Of a stretch of DNA of 64,000 bases, positions 23,008 to 36,309 are shown piece by piece. The translations under genes and the position numbers were made by a program. Source of the DNA: Macrotrachela quadricornifera (Eukaryota > Rotifera > Eurotatoria > Philodinida > Philodinidae); contig JAJEKB010000243.1 of NCBI GenBank assembly GCA_022393335.1, positions 1 to 64,000 on the forward strand, given 5' to 3'. How positions within the stretch are numbered: position 1 is the first letter of the stretch; each line of letters starts with the position of its first letter. The notes beneath the pieces are model-generated. The model was given only the letters and a program-made list of their open reading frames with translations, did not search any database and had not been told where the DNA came from.

Positions 23008-25398
23008 ATGCAATTACTATTATTCTTCTTTCTTATAGTTGGATGTTGGAGTGATATTGAAGTATCAATTAATAAAAAGGGAGAATACATCATTAGTATT
23101 CATGGTAAAGAATGGCTCCGTTCATCTTATACAGCTTTATATACAGATAATCGATGGTTTTCATCGAATGATGAATCTTTACCATTGATCAATATTACAA
23201 CGAAACAAGGTGATGATCCACATTTAGGAAATTGGAATGAAACTCAATTAAATTATAATCTTATTCGTAATGAATCACATACAAATATAGTTGCTTGTAT
23301 ACGTCAATGGCAGAAGATTTCAGCAATAACATTTCATCTGGATACAGGTGATCAAATGTTAACAAATACGATTCCTCTTCATATGAATCAAGTTCGTACA
23401 GTTTTCCCATCGTTTCATATTGAGAAAACTAGTCAAAATGATGAACGTGGTTATTTTACATTTGCAGGTTATATCATCTTTTTTTGTATATTCTTCTTTT
23501 TATTTTCTAAATAAAAGTTTAATTTAGGAATAATGACTGGTGATGGTAGTAAACATGCAGGTATTTGGAATTCATCGAGTAAAGTCGTTCATAATGGCAT
23601 GGAAAGCGGTCCTGTCATTATTTTCAATCAAACACAAGTAGGTGAAGGTGATATATTAATTCTTTCACCATTTTCTCGATTTATGGCTACATCATTAACA
23701 CAAACAAATCAAACATTAGAGTATGGTGTTATGGGATCTATGATATCAATAACACCAAATTATAATCATTCTTTAATTGTTTTCTATTCACCAAATGGCA
23801 TCAATGAAGGAATCAGAGAATGGGGTCAAATAATGCAAAAGGCATACAATCGAACAAATCAATATCGATTAAATGATTTATCGATTAATAATCTTGGTTA
23901 TTACACAGATAATGGTGCATATTATTATTATCATACAGAAAATGGACAAAATTATGAACAAACAATGTTAGATATTCTTCAAAAAATTCCACTTCCATTT
24001 CATTATCTTCAAATTGATTCCTGGTGGTATTATAAAGGTATTGGAGATGGTGTTTCTGAATGGGTATCTCGTCCAGATATATTTCCTGATGGTCTTCCAA
24101 TATTAGATCGTAAATTAAACAATATTCCTATTGTAGCACATAATCGATATTGGTCATATGATACTGTTTATAAAAAAAATTATTCTTTTATTCTTGATGA
24201 AAAAAATGGTAAAGCTTTACCTGTTGGAAATGATTCATTTTGGATTGATTTATTTAATCAAGCACGTCAATGGAATCTTATTGTTTATGAACAAGATTGG
24301 CTCATTACTCAAACAGAAGAATTTTTACCAATGCAAACAGATCTTCATCTTGGACATCAATGGTTAATGTCAATGGGTGAAGCAGCTGATAAACTAAATA
24401 TAAATATACAATATTGTATGAGTTTACCTCGTCATATTTTAACAGCTTTACAAATTCCACGTGTTACACATACGAGAACATCAACTGATTATGCATTTCA
24501 TCTTGAAAACAGGGCAAATCAATGGGCTATAGGCATATCAAGTATGTTTGCTGATGCATTAGGTTTAGCACCATTTAAAGATGTTTTCTGGTCTACATCA
24601 CCACAACCTGGTGCTCCTTATAAATCATCTCCAAAAGAAGATAATCCAAATCGAGAGATAATTATTGCTACTTTATCTACAGGACCTGTTGGACCTGGTG
24701 ATGGAATAAATTATACAAGTGTTGATAATATTATGCAATGTTGTCGACAAGATGGTGTGATTTTAAAACCTGATCGACCATTGACTATGATCAATAGATT
24801 AATATCCGATTGGGCTTTATATAATAGTGTTTCACAAGGAGAACTTTATACAACAAAAACAACAATGTAAGTTTCATTTTCTCTTCAATCTTCAAAATTA
24901 ATTTTGTATTTCAGAGGCGGACAAACATTTCATATTATCTTTGCATCAGCTATGAAGCAAGATTATGTTATTTATCCTTCAATGTTAGGTATGACATCAG
25001 GAGCTCTTTGGTATTATACTACTTCCGGTCAAATACAAGTTTTCGATAAATCTAATCCTTTAAATATTTATGCTGATGCATGTCCTCTTTTAACAGTATG
25101 TATTTGGTATATATCACCTATATGGCAATTTAATAATCAAGATAATTCAGCAATTGCTTTTATGGGTGAATTCGGTAAATGGACACCTGTTAGTCGACAA
25201 CGTTTTACATCTATTGTCATAGATCCCAAAGAAAACCAAGCAAGAGTTACTTATCAAGGTGTAGTCAATGAAAGAGTGGTCATTGTTACCTATTATCCTC
25301 CTATTGGAATAGCATATACCAGTTGTTTTGTTAACGAAAATGGTACAGGTTGGGCTATCATTACTTCAACTATATTCACCTGTACTCAACTTGACTAA
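23008..25398 (+). CDS. secreted glycoside-hydrolase-like protein (TIM-barrel, clan GH-D-like)
   Basis: Exons 23008-23467, 23528-24866 and 24915-25398, with introns of 60 and 48 bp. The spliced length is 761 codons (760 aa). I chose the ATG at 23008 because it opens a good signal peptide (MQLLLFFFLIVGCWS); the two in-frame codons upstream are not ATG. Central sequence suggests a sugar-cleaving barrel: LQIDSWWYYKG (about 315-324), a paired hydrophobic strand ending VYEQDWL (Asp about 410, possible nucleophile), QYCMSLPR, and TRTSTDY (Asp about 474, possible acid/base). The latter resembles the RxSxD site of GH36/raffinose-synthase enzymes. A C-terminal region with GEFGKWTPVSRQRF fits an accessory beta-domain. 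Many N-x-S/T sites agree with secretion. The family call is inference from motifs, and the substrate is unknown. AATAAA follows at 25411. Confidence 0.75.
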
Positions 25399-25410
25399 TT
25401 ATATTTCATT

Positions 25411-25416
25411 AATAAA
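25411..25416 (+). terminator. polyadenylation signal AATAAA
   Basis: AATAAA lies 13 bases after the stop codon of the glycoside-hydrolase-like gene. The very short 3' UTR is plausible for compact genes of this type. Confidence 0.5.
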
Positions 25417-26662
25417 AAAATTTTAAATGTAATTCTACTGCTGATTATTTTCAAAATCTTCTACATTAAAATTTCAAGATATTAAATTTTCTGAGTTACT
25501 ATAAAAACTGTTTGTATGAAAGAAAGCTTCTGCGTTGAATAATATGAATTCTATATCGAGCGTAGAAATAGGAATTCATATGTGCTGTCATTTTTGAGTC
25601 TATTTCTACACTATACAGTTGTATAAAACTCCATCATAATGATCGTAGAATCTTTATTTCTCTGTTCTAGGTATAGTTCGTCTATAGGCCAAATCTTTCG
25701 AGCTGAGTTGAGTCACTCACTCAGACTGGTGATCTCTATCTATACGGATATACCAAGAAAAGACATTCGATATTAATTATACTGACTGTCTTAGTAAAAA
25801 TTATTATTACAATTGACCAACCAGCTCTTTCTGAATATTGACAACTTGTTCGATCATGTGGTACAATTGATACATTTCAATGTTCATGCTCTCAAAAATC
25901 AATATATTATTCATTATTTATTAAATCCTCGGTTAAATAGTACACAGCTTATATCAGAAAACCAACTTTCTATAGAAATTATGACTCGATGCAAAACTGA
26001 GTTTTACTTTCAGACCATCCTCTATCAATATGATGAAGAATTTTGTTTTAGAAGAATTTTTTTCCATCGTGGCAGCTGATGATGTTACGCTAGATTCATA
26101 TCCATAATATTTTAAATTTAACAAATCTTTTTATCTATCGAATATATGTATCATATCCTTTTCTCTCAAAATTCACTCTGAAGTGGTATATAGGATGCTC
26201 TATCAGAATTTATTGTCTCGTATTGAAATCATACCAAAGATGATTCATCTATTCGAAACAAAAAAACATTTTGACATCATGTTATTCGAATCGATGTTTA
26301 CTAATGTTATAAGCATTTCTGCCAAAGATTGCATATATGATGAAAGTACTAGCTACAAGTAATACTGGTAAATCATATCAATTTAAAATTATGAATTTCA
26401 TTGATTGTTATGTCGCAATATGCGTTTATCATGTTTAACTTGCACAAAAGAAATAAAAAATTTAGATTGAAATGTATTAAAGTATTTATATTTCTTTGAA
26501 AGAATAATTTGCTCTTTTTATTTAATGATTATAACAACTGCATCAATATATTCTAATAAGCATAGTATATAACGAATAAAAAAAAATCGAAAGACACTTG
26601 AAATGTTTATCTATTTCAAACAATTAATGTTCTTTTGCTTCGTTGAATTTGATATCATCATT
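25417..26662. other. intergenic, nothing recognised
   Basis: AT-rich sequence between convergent genes (glycoside-hydrolase-like on plus, kelch on minus). The plus frame at 25813-26079 has no domain character. No repeats stand out. Confidence 0.4.
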
Positions 26663-28139
26663 CTAATCAGCACCTAACACATCTTGATTTGTTGATGGAA
26701 AATCCTTGATCAAATATTGTATATTTTCTAACTTATTAATACGTACATAAGCGTTTATTGATGAGTTATATAGTTCAGGAGTATATGCACTAGTATCATC
26801 ATCCATATTACCACCAACAATTAGTACATTTCCATTTTCTAATACTGATGCTGTGTGCCATGTACGTCTATAATGCATACTATCTGTATTTGTCCATATT
26901 CCTGTTGAAGGATCATAGATTTCAGCAGTTTTGATTGGAGCAAGACCAGGAAAAACATCACCACCAGTACCACCACCTGCAACCAATACTTTTCCATTTC
27001 TTAGTAAAGATGCTGTATGTTTGGATCGTTCAGTAATCATACTACCAGTAGCAGTCCACGTTTCTGTTGATGGATCAAACAACTCAGCACTACTTATAGA
27101 ATAACCATCACTATCCTGTCCACCAACAACTAACACTTTTCCATTTGTTAATACAGTTGCTGTGTGACCATATCGTGAGTGAATCATACTATTAACATTT
27201 TTCCACTTTTCTGTTAATGGATCATACAATTCTACAGTTTTCAATACACCATTCCCATCACTCAAACCACCAGTCACTAAGACTTTTCCATTGTTTAATA
27301 TAGTTGCTGTGTGCCATACTCGTTTCCAATGCATACTGTCAGTTATCGACCAATTTCCTGTTGATGGATCATACAACTCAGAACTATTTAAAAAATCAAT
27401 ATTCACTCCACCAACAACTAGTACTTTTCCATTGGGTAATACCGATGCTGTATGTGAATGTCGTTCTTGATGTAGACTACCGGTAGGTGTCCAACCTCCC
27501 GTTATTGGATCAAACAATTCAGCTTCGTTCAAAACTTCCTTGACAGTCTTGCCATGTTCTGGTTCTTCAATGTAACCTGCAGCAACTAATACCTTTCCAT
27601 TCTTTAATAAAGATGATGTGTGATACCATCGACAATCGTTCATGTATGTACCGGCTGTCCACTTTCCTGTTGATGGATAATAAAATTCTGTAGTCATACA
27701 AACATCGTAACTAAATCCACCAGTGAATAATATTTTTCCAATTGTTAGTGAACTTGCTTCGTGAAAATATCGAATATTAATTGTATGACCCGCATCAAAC
27801 CATCCTAAATGAAAATTTTCTTTTTTAAAATTTATTTGTTGATTTTTTTGTCTGATACATTTCATTGCAACAACGTTGGTTGCACTTCGGAATATTCGGA
27901 ATAGTAGTTATTCTCTCCTTGAATTTTATGCAAGTGATGTTAAACTTTCGAAAAAACTTAATCTCTCAAAATTACTGGATGATGTATTTGTCTTCACTTT
28001 GAAATTTCTTGGTGCACTAATCACCAAATTGGAAATCAGGAATAAAATCACTGTACTAACTATTAAAAGAATAAAATAATAAATACATATCTATTATATT
28101 CTTATTGAAATACTTACAATATATTTGATGATTATACAT
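26663..28139 (-). CDS. secreted seven-blade kelch-repeat protein
   Basis: Minus-strand exons 28139-28118, 28059-27976 and 27804-26663. Introns are 58 and 171 bp, both phase 1, and the total is 416 codons (415 aa). The first two exons give a signal peptide (MYNHQIYFSTVILFLISNL, cleavage perhaps after Ala23) joined in frame to RWFDAGHTINIR. Seven kelch blades follow, most with the pattern HTASxLxNGKVLVxGG, an ELYDPSTxxW strand and a GSMxxxR turn; the blades start near residues 48, 92, 147, 194, 243, 292 and 346. This should fold as a seven-bladed beta-propeller outside the cell, probably for binding. The longest uninterrupted frame starts at 27865, but its first codons (through a TTTTCATTTAG acceptor) are intronic in this model. 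The NGKVLVxGG style is like bacterial kelch proteins, so transfer is possible but unproven. Confidence 0.85.
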
Positions 28140-30656
28140 TTCTTTTTGTGGTCTCACTAAAAATAAAGAAGATTTCGTTGATGACTTCACTTTATATATG
28201 TTTATTAGTTGGAGAAAAAACTACAGAAAAAAAGTACTATGATTAATTTAGTATCAAAATACCCATGTAAGAAAAGTTCTTATCTTTACATAAATAATGT
28301 TTACAGTCCAAAAACAATGATTTTAATTTATATCACTATCTTTTTTAGATATTTCATATTTGTTGTCTCAACTAAAATGTAAAAGATTTTAGTAGACTCA
28401 TTTTACTGTGGTTTGATAATAAAAGGTTAATAATATGGATTGAAAAGAAAATATTCGTATTTATTTTGTCCTATTTTTTAATATGTTTGCTCTACTTTAC
28501 CTATTTATTTACTTTCAGAAAATAATTTCAGTGAAATAAATAGGACAATTCTTTTGAATCTAGATCAAAAAATTAGTTACATATAGAATATGATATTTAC
28601 CAGGTGTGTATGTCGAGAACGACAAAAATTCTGTTTATTTGTGCTTTTATCTTTGTACTTTGGAAGAAAAGTCGTTACTTGTTACTCTCTTCCTCATCTT
28701 TTTAATGAAGATAATAAACTAGCTCTAACAGCAAGGAATAAGTCTGTAGATGTACCGATTATAATTGTTTATATTTAAATAATATTCATCAAACGTTCGT
28801 GATCTATTAAAATTTGATTTATTTCGATGAATGTACAAAATTTCTTTAGCTACAGTAGAATGTCACATTCAATTCTTGTTATTGATAGGTCAATCCATGG
28901 GGAGACGAACAATGTTCTCGAAACATTTTCTTTTGCTTAACAAACGTATAGTGGTTAGAAAATATTACGAATTCGATTATGACCTTCACGAATTTTCAAC
29001 CCATCCTTTATGAACAACTATGTATAAAAGAGTTGTGTCAAATAACTATTATGAAGTCTCAAAAGATATCAATAAAGTTTTATTATCGTACTAATCATCA
29101 TTCACTCCTGAATAGTTTTTATAGATTCATTTTGTATTTTTTCACGCCTGAGGTCCTGCTCAGAAATTGAACAAAATTTTTGTCACTGTTTTGTTGGATG
29201 CTCTGATGGTTCGATAGAGCTGAATTTGTTAACTAAAAATCTTATCTTGTTTGTTTTTAAAGTTAGCCGGATAAGAAGAAACTCTTGCTGCACTTATTGG
29301 GATCCATAAAAGACCATTGTCGCTGCCTAGATCGATCAACGCTCAACCTCAATTCAACACAAATAGGTCCATTCGATGCAGAATTTTTTTTCTATCAGAA
29401 TTTATAAGAACTTCTTATATATTGAAATCTTTTTTCTATTGTTACACAGGAAATACCGTCTCAATTGGATTATATCGTCAAGGATAATGCTTTCTTTTAG
29501 TCTTATGATGTTATAATTTAGAAAGGTACATCGGCATGAACTTTTTATAGCTGGATACAGAAATTTATATGCTCTTTGTCATGAGTCTACTTTTGTTGAA
29601 TTCAGATTGACCTTTGATAGACTTCAACAGTGAAAATTGTCTTTTATGGTTCCCAGTAAGTGGAGCAAAAGTTCGTTCTTATTTGGCTAATTTGTAAAAA
29701 CAAGATGATAGTAGTCGTCTTTCCACGGATTTACTCATGATGTAATACATTTTAATGTATTATAATGCATCATTCGTAATAGATGAATTAATATGTCGGT
29801 AGGAATGTTATTGTAGTGATTGCTAGTCGAATATTTATTAAAAATTATGATCCAATGAATTTCAACGTATTACCATTGAATAGTGTTCATATATTAATTT
29901 GTTAATTTGTTTCTGTAACAGAATAGTAAAGATGTTTACAAGAAAATGTATTTTAGCCTTGCTTGTCAAAGTTTTGTATTTAGTACTGTGTCGCCAGTAG
30001 TGTTGTTGTATATTTTTGAAGTGGAAGTATTCATGACAAAAGTTTGCATATTTATAAACGGCACACAGTTGAAGAACCTTATTTATACTACAAAAAGCTT
30101 CGTTTGTGTCTTCATCAGTTATCTTGCCGGATGGATTTAAAAGTGAGACAGTCTAGAAAATGTTTGACTTTTATTGATGTTGTATCCAAAATCTTTGAAA
30201 ATATGTAAAAATGACAATTTTTATTTTATGTTGTTACAGCTTTGGAAATACATAGTTAATGATGTATTGAAAGTGATGAAATATATAGGAAGAAAATTAT
30301 CGATATTTCTAAGTATTATTGATATTAGTTCTTACAGTTTAGAAGAATTGATCGTAATAGTTTTCTATGATTAAAATTTATTTCAACAAATTCATTATAA
30401 AAAATATCTTTGAATAATACTTTTTCGCATGTTACCATTTGCATATTAGAAATACTGAATACGTGTATCTTTGGTTTTTCAAATTTTTGAAGACTAATAT
30501 GTTCGATGAAATATTTTAAATATAATAAAATATCAATATATTTTCATTCGATGTGTTTTATCGGTTTCCAGAAAATTGATTTTGAGACAGATACACAAAT
30601 AAGTGTTTCAAAACCAACATAATAGACATAATCGACAGCATTTGCATACTGATTTT
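28140..30656. other. intergenic, nothing recognised
   Basis: Roughly 2.5 kb of AT-rich DNA with only short frames lacking domain character (for example 28590-28778, 29946-30140). The first few hundred bases should hold the kelch gene promoter on the minus strand. Confidence 0.4.
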
Positions 30657-30800
30657 CCTGACATCCTCAATGAGAGAGATGCCGCTGTTTGTGCATCTAT
30701 GTCACCTTCATGGAGAGAGATGATCGCTGTCCGTGTTTCCGTGACATCCTCATAGAAAGAGATGCCCCCTGTTTGTGTAACCGTGGCACCCTCATCGAGT
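30657..30800. repeat. three-copy tandem repeat of about 50 bp
   Basis: The unit contains GACATCCTCAATGAGAGAGA followed by TGCCGCTGTTTGTG and recurs about three times with substitutions (GTCACCTTCATGGAGAGAGA, GACATCCTCATAGAAAGAGA). Stops occur in the frames checked, so it is probably not coding. Confidence 0.6.
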
Positions 30801-31489
30801 GGAAATCAATTTGTTGCAAATGAGTGTTCTCGAAATTATTTTCCGATTTTGCACTGATGAATTTTCAGAAAATCTCTCTAACGCATCATGTGTTCATTAT
30901 TATTCATTACCCCCATTAGAGCGTTTATGGTCATTTTAAAATCTTTATTTCTGTATGGGTCTTAAAATTAACTACCTGAAAAGAAGTTTTCAATTTCCTA
31001 CTTGCCAGTTTTCTGAAAACCGCTATAACGCATCATATAAATATTTGTAAGGCACTTGTCCGTCGTAATCCTCTCAAGAAAAAAGCAAAACGAACAACAT
31101 AAAACTTAGCACCAGCTAATTCAATTTTTCCTCATATTCCTTTTGACATTTTCCCACTGCTATAGCTATTTTTTCTTACTTCCATATATTCCCATATAAA
31201 ATATCTTTCTCGTTTCCTTTTCATTAATCAATAAAACTATACCATTTTTTTCGATTCATCCCTATGAAATTCTACGAAAAAATTTTCATTTAACTCTAGA
31301 TAAAAGATCATTTTATACAACATCAATACAGGTGATGAACAAATCAAACAATTGAACAACTATTAAATATCAAATTTTCCATACTCCACAAGTAACGCTC
31401 GTCTGAAGACTCACTCAGCTCTTTCTCGAAGAAATCGTGTTTCTAAACTACTGCCAAGCTATTCATTTATCAAATTAAAAAAAACAAAG
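30801..31489. other. non-coding, includes one end of an inverted pair
   Basis: No gene. At about 31389-31420 the word CAAGTAACGCTCGTC followed by ACTCACTCA occurs; the reverse complement of the same arrangement lies at about 35281-35316, about 3.9 kb away. This may mark the two ends of an old element. Confidence 0.35.
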
Positions 31490-31915
31490 CTACATTCAAG
31501 TTCCTCGATCTCAACTGCGTTTAACCAAACTTCATAAAAAACAAATGCTTTTTGTTAAAAATTTGTTGTTTGCTTAAAAAATTGATCTTCAAAAAATTTT
31601 TATGCAACTGACTTCAGATTTGAATTGCTCGACCTCAATTACCCTTTGTCAATCCTTATAAAAATTTTTTTTTTGCAGAAAAAGTGGTTCTTTGTGTAAA
31701 AAAATGGATCTGAAAAAAATTCGAAAAACTAATATCAGGTTCGGATTCCTCAACCCCGATTACCCTTCGGTCAACCCTTATAAACATTTTTTTTTTGTAA
31801 AAAAAGTGATCCTTTGTGAAAAAAAATTAATCCGAAAAAAATTTTGAAAAAGTAACATCAGATTCGAGTTCCTCAGTCCAGATTATCCTTTGGCTAAGCT
31901 TTATAGAAAATATTA
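31490..31915. repeat. tandem repeat of about 117 bp, three to four copies
   Basis: Each unit has a CTCGACCTCAATTACCCTT-type word, then CTTATAAAAATTTTTT, an A-rich run and GATCTGAAAAAAATT. Copies start near 31500, 31620, 31740 and 31860. They are followed at 31939-32010 by a GGACATACAAGCAAGCAAAC segment that recurs after the next array. Confidence 0.6.
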
Positions 31916-32159
31916 ATAGAATGTTTTTTCTGACCTTGTGTGGACATACAAGCAAGCAAACAAACAATTTATTCTTGCTAGACTCTTCTCTACGAGAACG
32001 AGAATATATATCATTAAACATAAGAAGAATAATTAACAAATAACTTCTAGGGAGACATGCCCTTACTCACACCTACACCCACACTCACACCCGTAAAATG
32101 CATTACCCCAAAACTCGGTTTCTATCAGTTCGCGTCACTTTTCTAAACTGACGCCCCCT

Positions 32160-32610
32160 CCCTCTTTAGTAGTCTGAGCAAATCAGACGCACATTTGAAG
32201 TCCCAGCATCTAAACACCTCAAGAAATGTCTCTTCAAAAATCGATCTTCAATGTTTTTTCTTACCTCTCCCTTCTTCATCCCCCCTCCTCATTATGGTCA
32301 CCTAACAGACCTTAGATTCGAAGTCCCCGCATCGAATCAGCTATAGAAATGTCTTTTTCGAAAAATCGGTTTTTGATGTTTTTTTGACCTTTGCCCTCTC
32401 TTCGCCCCCCCCCCTCCCCTCCCTACTGGCCATGGTCACCCAACAGACCTCAGATTCGAACTCTCCGCATCGAATTACCTCTACAAATGTCTTTTCCGAA
32501 AAATCGGTTTTTGATGTTTTTTTGATCCTGCGGACACACAATCAAGCAAGCAAACAAACAATTAATTTTTACTGGACTCTTCTCTACGAGAAAGAGAATA
32601 AATTACACAA
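32160..32610. repeat. tandem repeat of about 130 bp plus duplicated flank
   Basis: Three units, each with CAGACCTCAGATTCGAA-type sequence, a CATCGAAT word, AAATGTCTTTTTCGAAAAAT and then a pyrimidine-rich stretch (longest near 32385-32425). The array ends at about 32529 with GGACACACAATCAAGCAAGC, a direct copy of the flank at 31943. The two arrays are therefore bounded by the same sequence. Confidence 0.6.
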
Positions 32611-33654
32611 TAATGCAAAACGCTATAATCCCAATTCATAATAATACGTTTTCTATTTTGAGTATAATTGAACAATCTTCTCTTCAGATTATTTGGGTTT
32701 CTTTATGATCAGATCTTTTCGGGCACCACGAAATCCTTTGGATCATAAAAGTGCGTGACTCACACTTATTATAGTGATATCCATTGCTCTGTAGTTTCTC
32801 TTAGAATTCTAAAGTTCTGTATAGATTAATATATTTCCTTTTCTAATTGTTCGCAATTATTTGAACAATTATAGCAGAGTTGAAGCCGTCTAATGATTTC
32901 TTTAGTTGGGACGAAGTATGCATAATAGCATGCTAGACTCCCCTCACACCCCTCAACCTTCCTCACCCCACATTATCCTTATTACTCCAGTAATATAGAC
33001 ATAAAATATTGTATTCGTGATTAGGATACTTGATTCTATCGATCAGGATAGAGCATAAATAGAAAAAAGAAATATTTTTTGAATGGCAGGAAATTACTCA
33101 AGGCACAGAAATTTGTTTTTTGATAAAATCCAAAATCGATCTCAGTTTTTTCCTTATACAAAGTCACACACCTATCTAAATGCAAGTGTGGTTATTTGGA
33201 ATATTCGTTGCAGTATCCCAGGCAGGATTGAAAAAGTTTTTGATAGCATCTTCCGATAGGTTCGAAAATGTTCTAGATGAAATCCTCCGATAAGCCTCGA
33301 AAGGTTATAGATATTGTCCCTTGACAGGTCTTAAAAAGTCACAAATATTGTCCCTAGATAGGTCCCAATCGGTTCTAAGTAGTATTCTGAGGTGGGTGTC
33401 AAAATGTGTCGGATTTTACTCACAGCTAAGCAATGTCATGACATGGTATCTAATTAATAATATTAAGTTGGAGCTTAATTCATGAAATGTTAGATTAAAA
33501 GTAGAGGAAGCTTTTTACTTTTGATATGAGCCAGAAATAATTTAATTTAATTTTTTCCTCGACTGTAGAGACGGTCATATGAAAAAAATAGTTTGTGAGT
33601 TTGTGAGTTTTTGTCAGGGTCAAAGGTCAAAAAAACATTGACTTCCAAACTACT

Positions 33655-33955
33655 CAATACGTCGCCAAATCTTCCGTCACATGCTGATAGCGTCTGTAGT
33701 TCCTCAACTCCTATACTAGAGAGGTAACCATAGGGATTCAAGTTCGATATTATGGCGGTAACCATGGATCCTCAAGTCCTGCTCAATAAAAGTAGTCATG
33801 GGTCCTCAAGCCTTGCTTTATAAAGGTAGCCATGGTTCCTAAAGTACTATAGTATAAGTTTACCTATAGCTTCTCAAGCCTTATACTATGGGTATATTCA
33901 AACGTCCTCAAGCTATATTCTATGAAAGTATCCCTAGGTGCTATGGTTCGTCTCG
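33655..33955 (-). repeat. 34-bp minisatellite, left arm copy
   Basis: Diverged tandem units of the form TCCTCAAGCCTTGCTTTATA then AAGGTAGCCATGGT, the complement of the units at 38840-39125. Further diverged units occur at about 34515-34790. Confidence 0.6.
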
Positions 33956-34799
33956 AACACCAGAATGTTTTTCCAATATAGTAGTGGAAAAACAGAGGGG
34001 CGCGAAAGGTCGTTATAGAAATCGCACAATGGGCCGTCAATATTGCCACTATTGTACTGTTCAAACATGGGGCTGTTCGGATTGATTAAAAGTTGTCATA
34101 GATGTTTCCTCGACTGAAGGGTGAGGGTGATACGGAAAAAAGTGAAATGTGTTGGTGTAGATGTGTGTGTTTCTGCCAGGCCAAAGGTAAAAAAAAACAT
34201 GGTCTTAGAGAAACCAACAAGAAATCTTAGCTTTGAAGAAATCGAATCATAGCATTTCAACAAAGATTTTCGAGACTGTGGAATCGGATGGTAGTATTAG
34301 TTTTTGAATTTTTTCAAATGATTTTTTTTAAAAAACGTTTGGTTGGAGTAAATAATACTTTTTTTCTATCAAATTTGGCCAAAGGCTTTTGGAGTCGAGA
34401 AATTGAATGGTGCGATTAGTTTTTTCTCTCGACTATAGTGAGGGCCATATGAAAAATAGTAGTTTGTCCGTGGGTTTGTGTCAGGGTCAACGGTCAAAAA
34501 AATCCTCTTAGGAAGCTAAAAGCCCACACTGGAGGGGTATCCTTGGGTTCTCTACTGCTATATTGTAGGGGTACCTATACGTCATCAACTGGTATGTTGT
34601 ACGGATACGCATAGTTCCTGAAGTTCTATGGTACGACGGTACTTTTAGATCATTAAGTGCTATACGATGATTGTGCCGATGGGTCTTGATGTACTATATG
34701 ATGGGGGTACTCTGTGCTCCTCTCGTTAGATATTGTTAGTGTACCTTTAATTATTAAAGTCTTGCATTATGGTAGCATTACCAAATGCTAAAGACAAAT

Positions 34800-36309
34800 A
34801 TCAAAGGTGCGGTTAAACGTCCTGTGTTGCGACGTTATGAAGATCGATGGGAATATTATATAGGAGTATATTAGGACATATTGAAGAGAGGATTGCTTCG
34901 TCTTAGATTCTGTGATTGAGAGATGCATATCTGAATGGTAGAAATCTTGGTACAATGAAGAGACCTAGTTGATCCTCTACATCCACGTTAGTGGTTTGTG
35001 AATAGTTTGATGAGAACCAATCTGTGGCGAATTAATTTTGCCGATTAAGGTACACATAACGATTGGATTTAAGTCGGTGATGCTCACGTTTCTGGTTGTG
35101 AACTCAGATAAACAGATTCCCTCAGATTAAGAGTTTCATTATTTTCTTTTTATACGGAATTATGAGAATGATACAAGTGCAGAAAGTGATGCAGATGCAA
35201 ATGTGTGATATTATCGGTAGCTGTCTCGATAAAGTGGACTAGCATATAAACACTTTCAATGCTTCAGTCAAGGGTTGAGTGAGTCATGGCGACGAGCGTT
35301 ACTTGTAGTTTAATAAATTAGAAAAATTAAATAAGTTGAACTCAAAATAAATTAAATTATCCATAATTTAATGTACGCATAAATTGAATTAAGCGTAAAT
35401 ACAAATTAACACCCTTAATTTATTCTTAAATGCGGCTGTTGATCCCAATGACTATTATATTAGTTAATAATTCACCAAGCTCTACAAATTGGCATTACTA
35501 GAAATAAAAAAAACAATTTATCAATTCGTTATGTTCTTTCGTTAGGACCACGTTTAGTCTGACAAGTTGAACATAATATCATTCGACGCACAGTTAAATT
35601 CTGCACCCAGCAAAATGTTTTAGAGGCCGAGCACAAATCATTGAGCGAATATTATATCGAAATACCGGCCAGAATCCTTGAAAAATGCAATATTTCGGAT
35701 AAAATTCCTATTTTTCGAGCGATGACCAACCTTAATTATAAGACTATCTGGTTCAGAATAAAATTGTCTACCCAACACATTATTCTAGAGATCCAGCGAC
35801 GGCCCACTGGGTGATTTTTCGGAGTAGGTAACTAGAATTCACTGACAACTTTACTTATGCCACTTTTTTGAGTGGTTTTTTTCTCATCACGCACAAAAAT
35901 GAAGTGTTGTACATTTTCCTTTTTCTCTGTTTGCAATAACATTCTCTTTTTCTTCTCTATATAAGCAGTTTATAGGCAAGAGCAAAGGCTTCATTTTCAT
36001 TTGCTTTCAATCACACGTAAGTATTCGATTCATACGAAATAAGTTAGCTGCACTTATTGAAGAAATGTCACTTCTCCACTGACTGCAACTAGCTAAAAAG
36101 AATAAAGGTTACGAGAGAACATTTCCAGGTGCTCCCCTCTGATTTTAATGAATTTTTGTCCACGGATACTCCATAGTACCCTAGTCAAAACTCTAAAAGC
36201 GTTTGAGTTTCTATTGAGTTATGGTGAAATTAGCGGATTTCCAACATGTTTATTTATAAAAGATTCCTGTGAAGGACCCCAGGTACGAAAAAATCGCATT
36301 TTTGAATTT
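34800..36309. other. interior of the foldback region, no gene
   Basis: No gene recognised. 35330-35430 is an AATTTA-rich stretch. About 35281-35316 carries the inverted partner of the word at 31389. The remainder shows no structure I can name. Confidence 0.35.

Noticed and set aside
27805..27865. Start of the kelch protein at 27865
   Set aside because: The segment ends in a good TTTTCATTTAG acceptor, and the upstream exons supply a signal peptide in matching phase.
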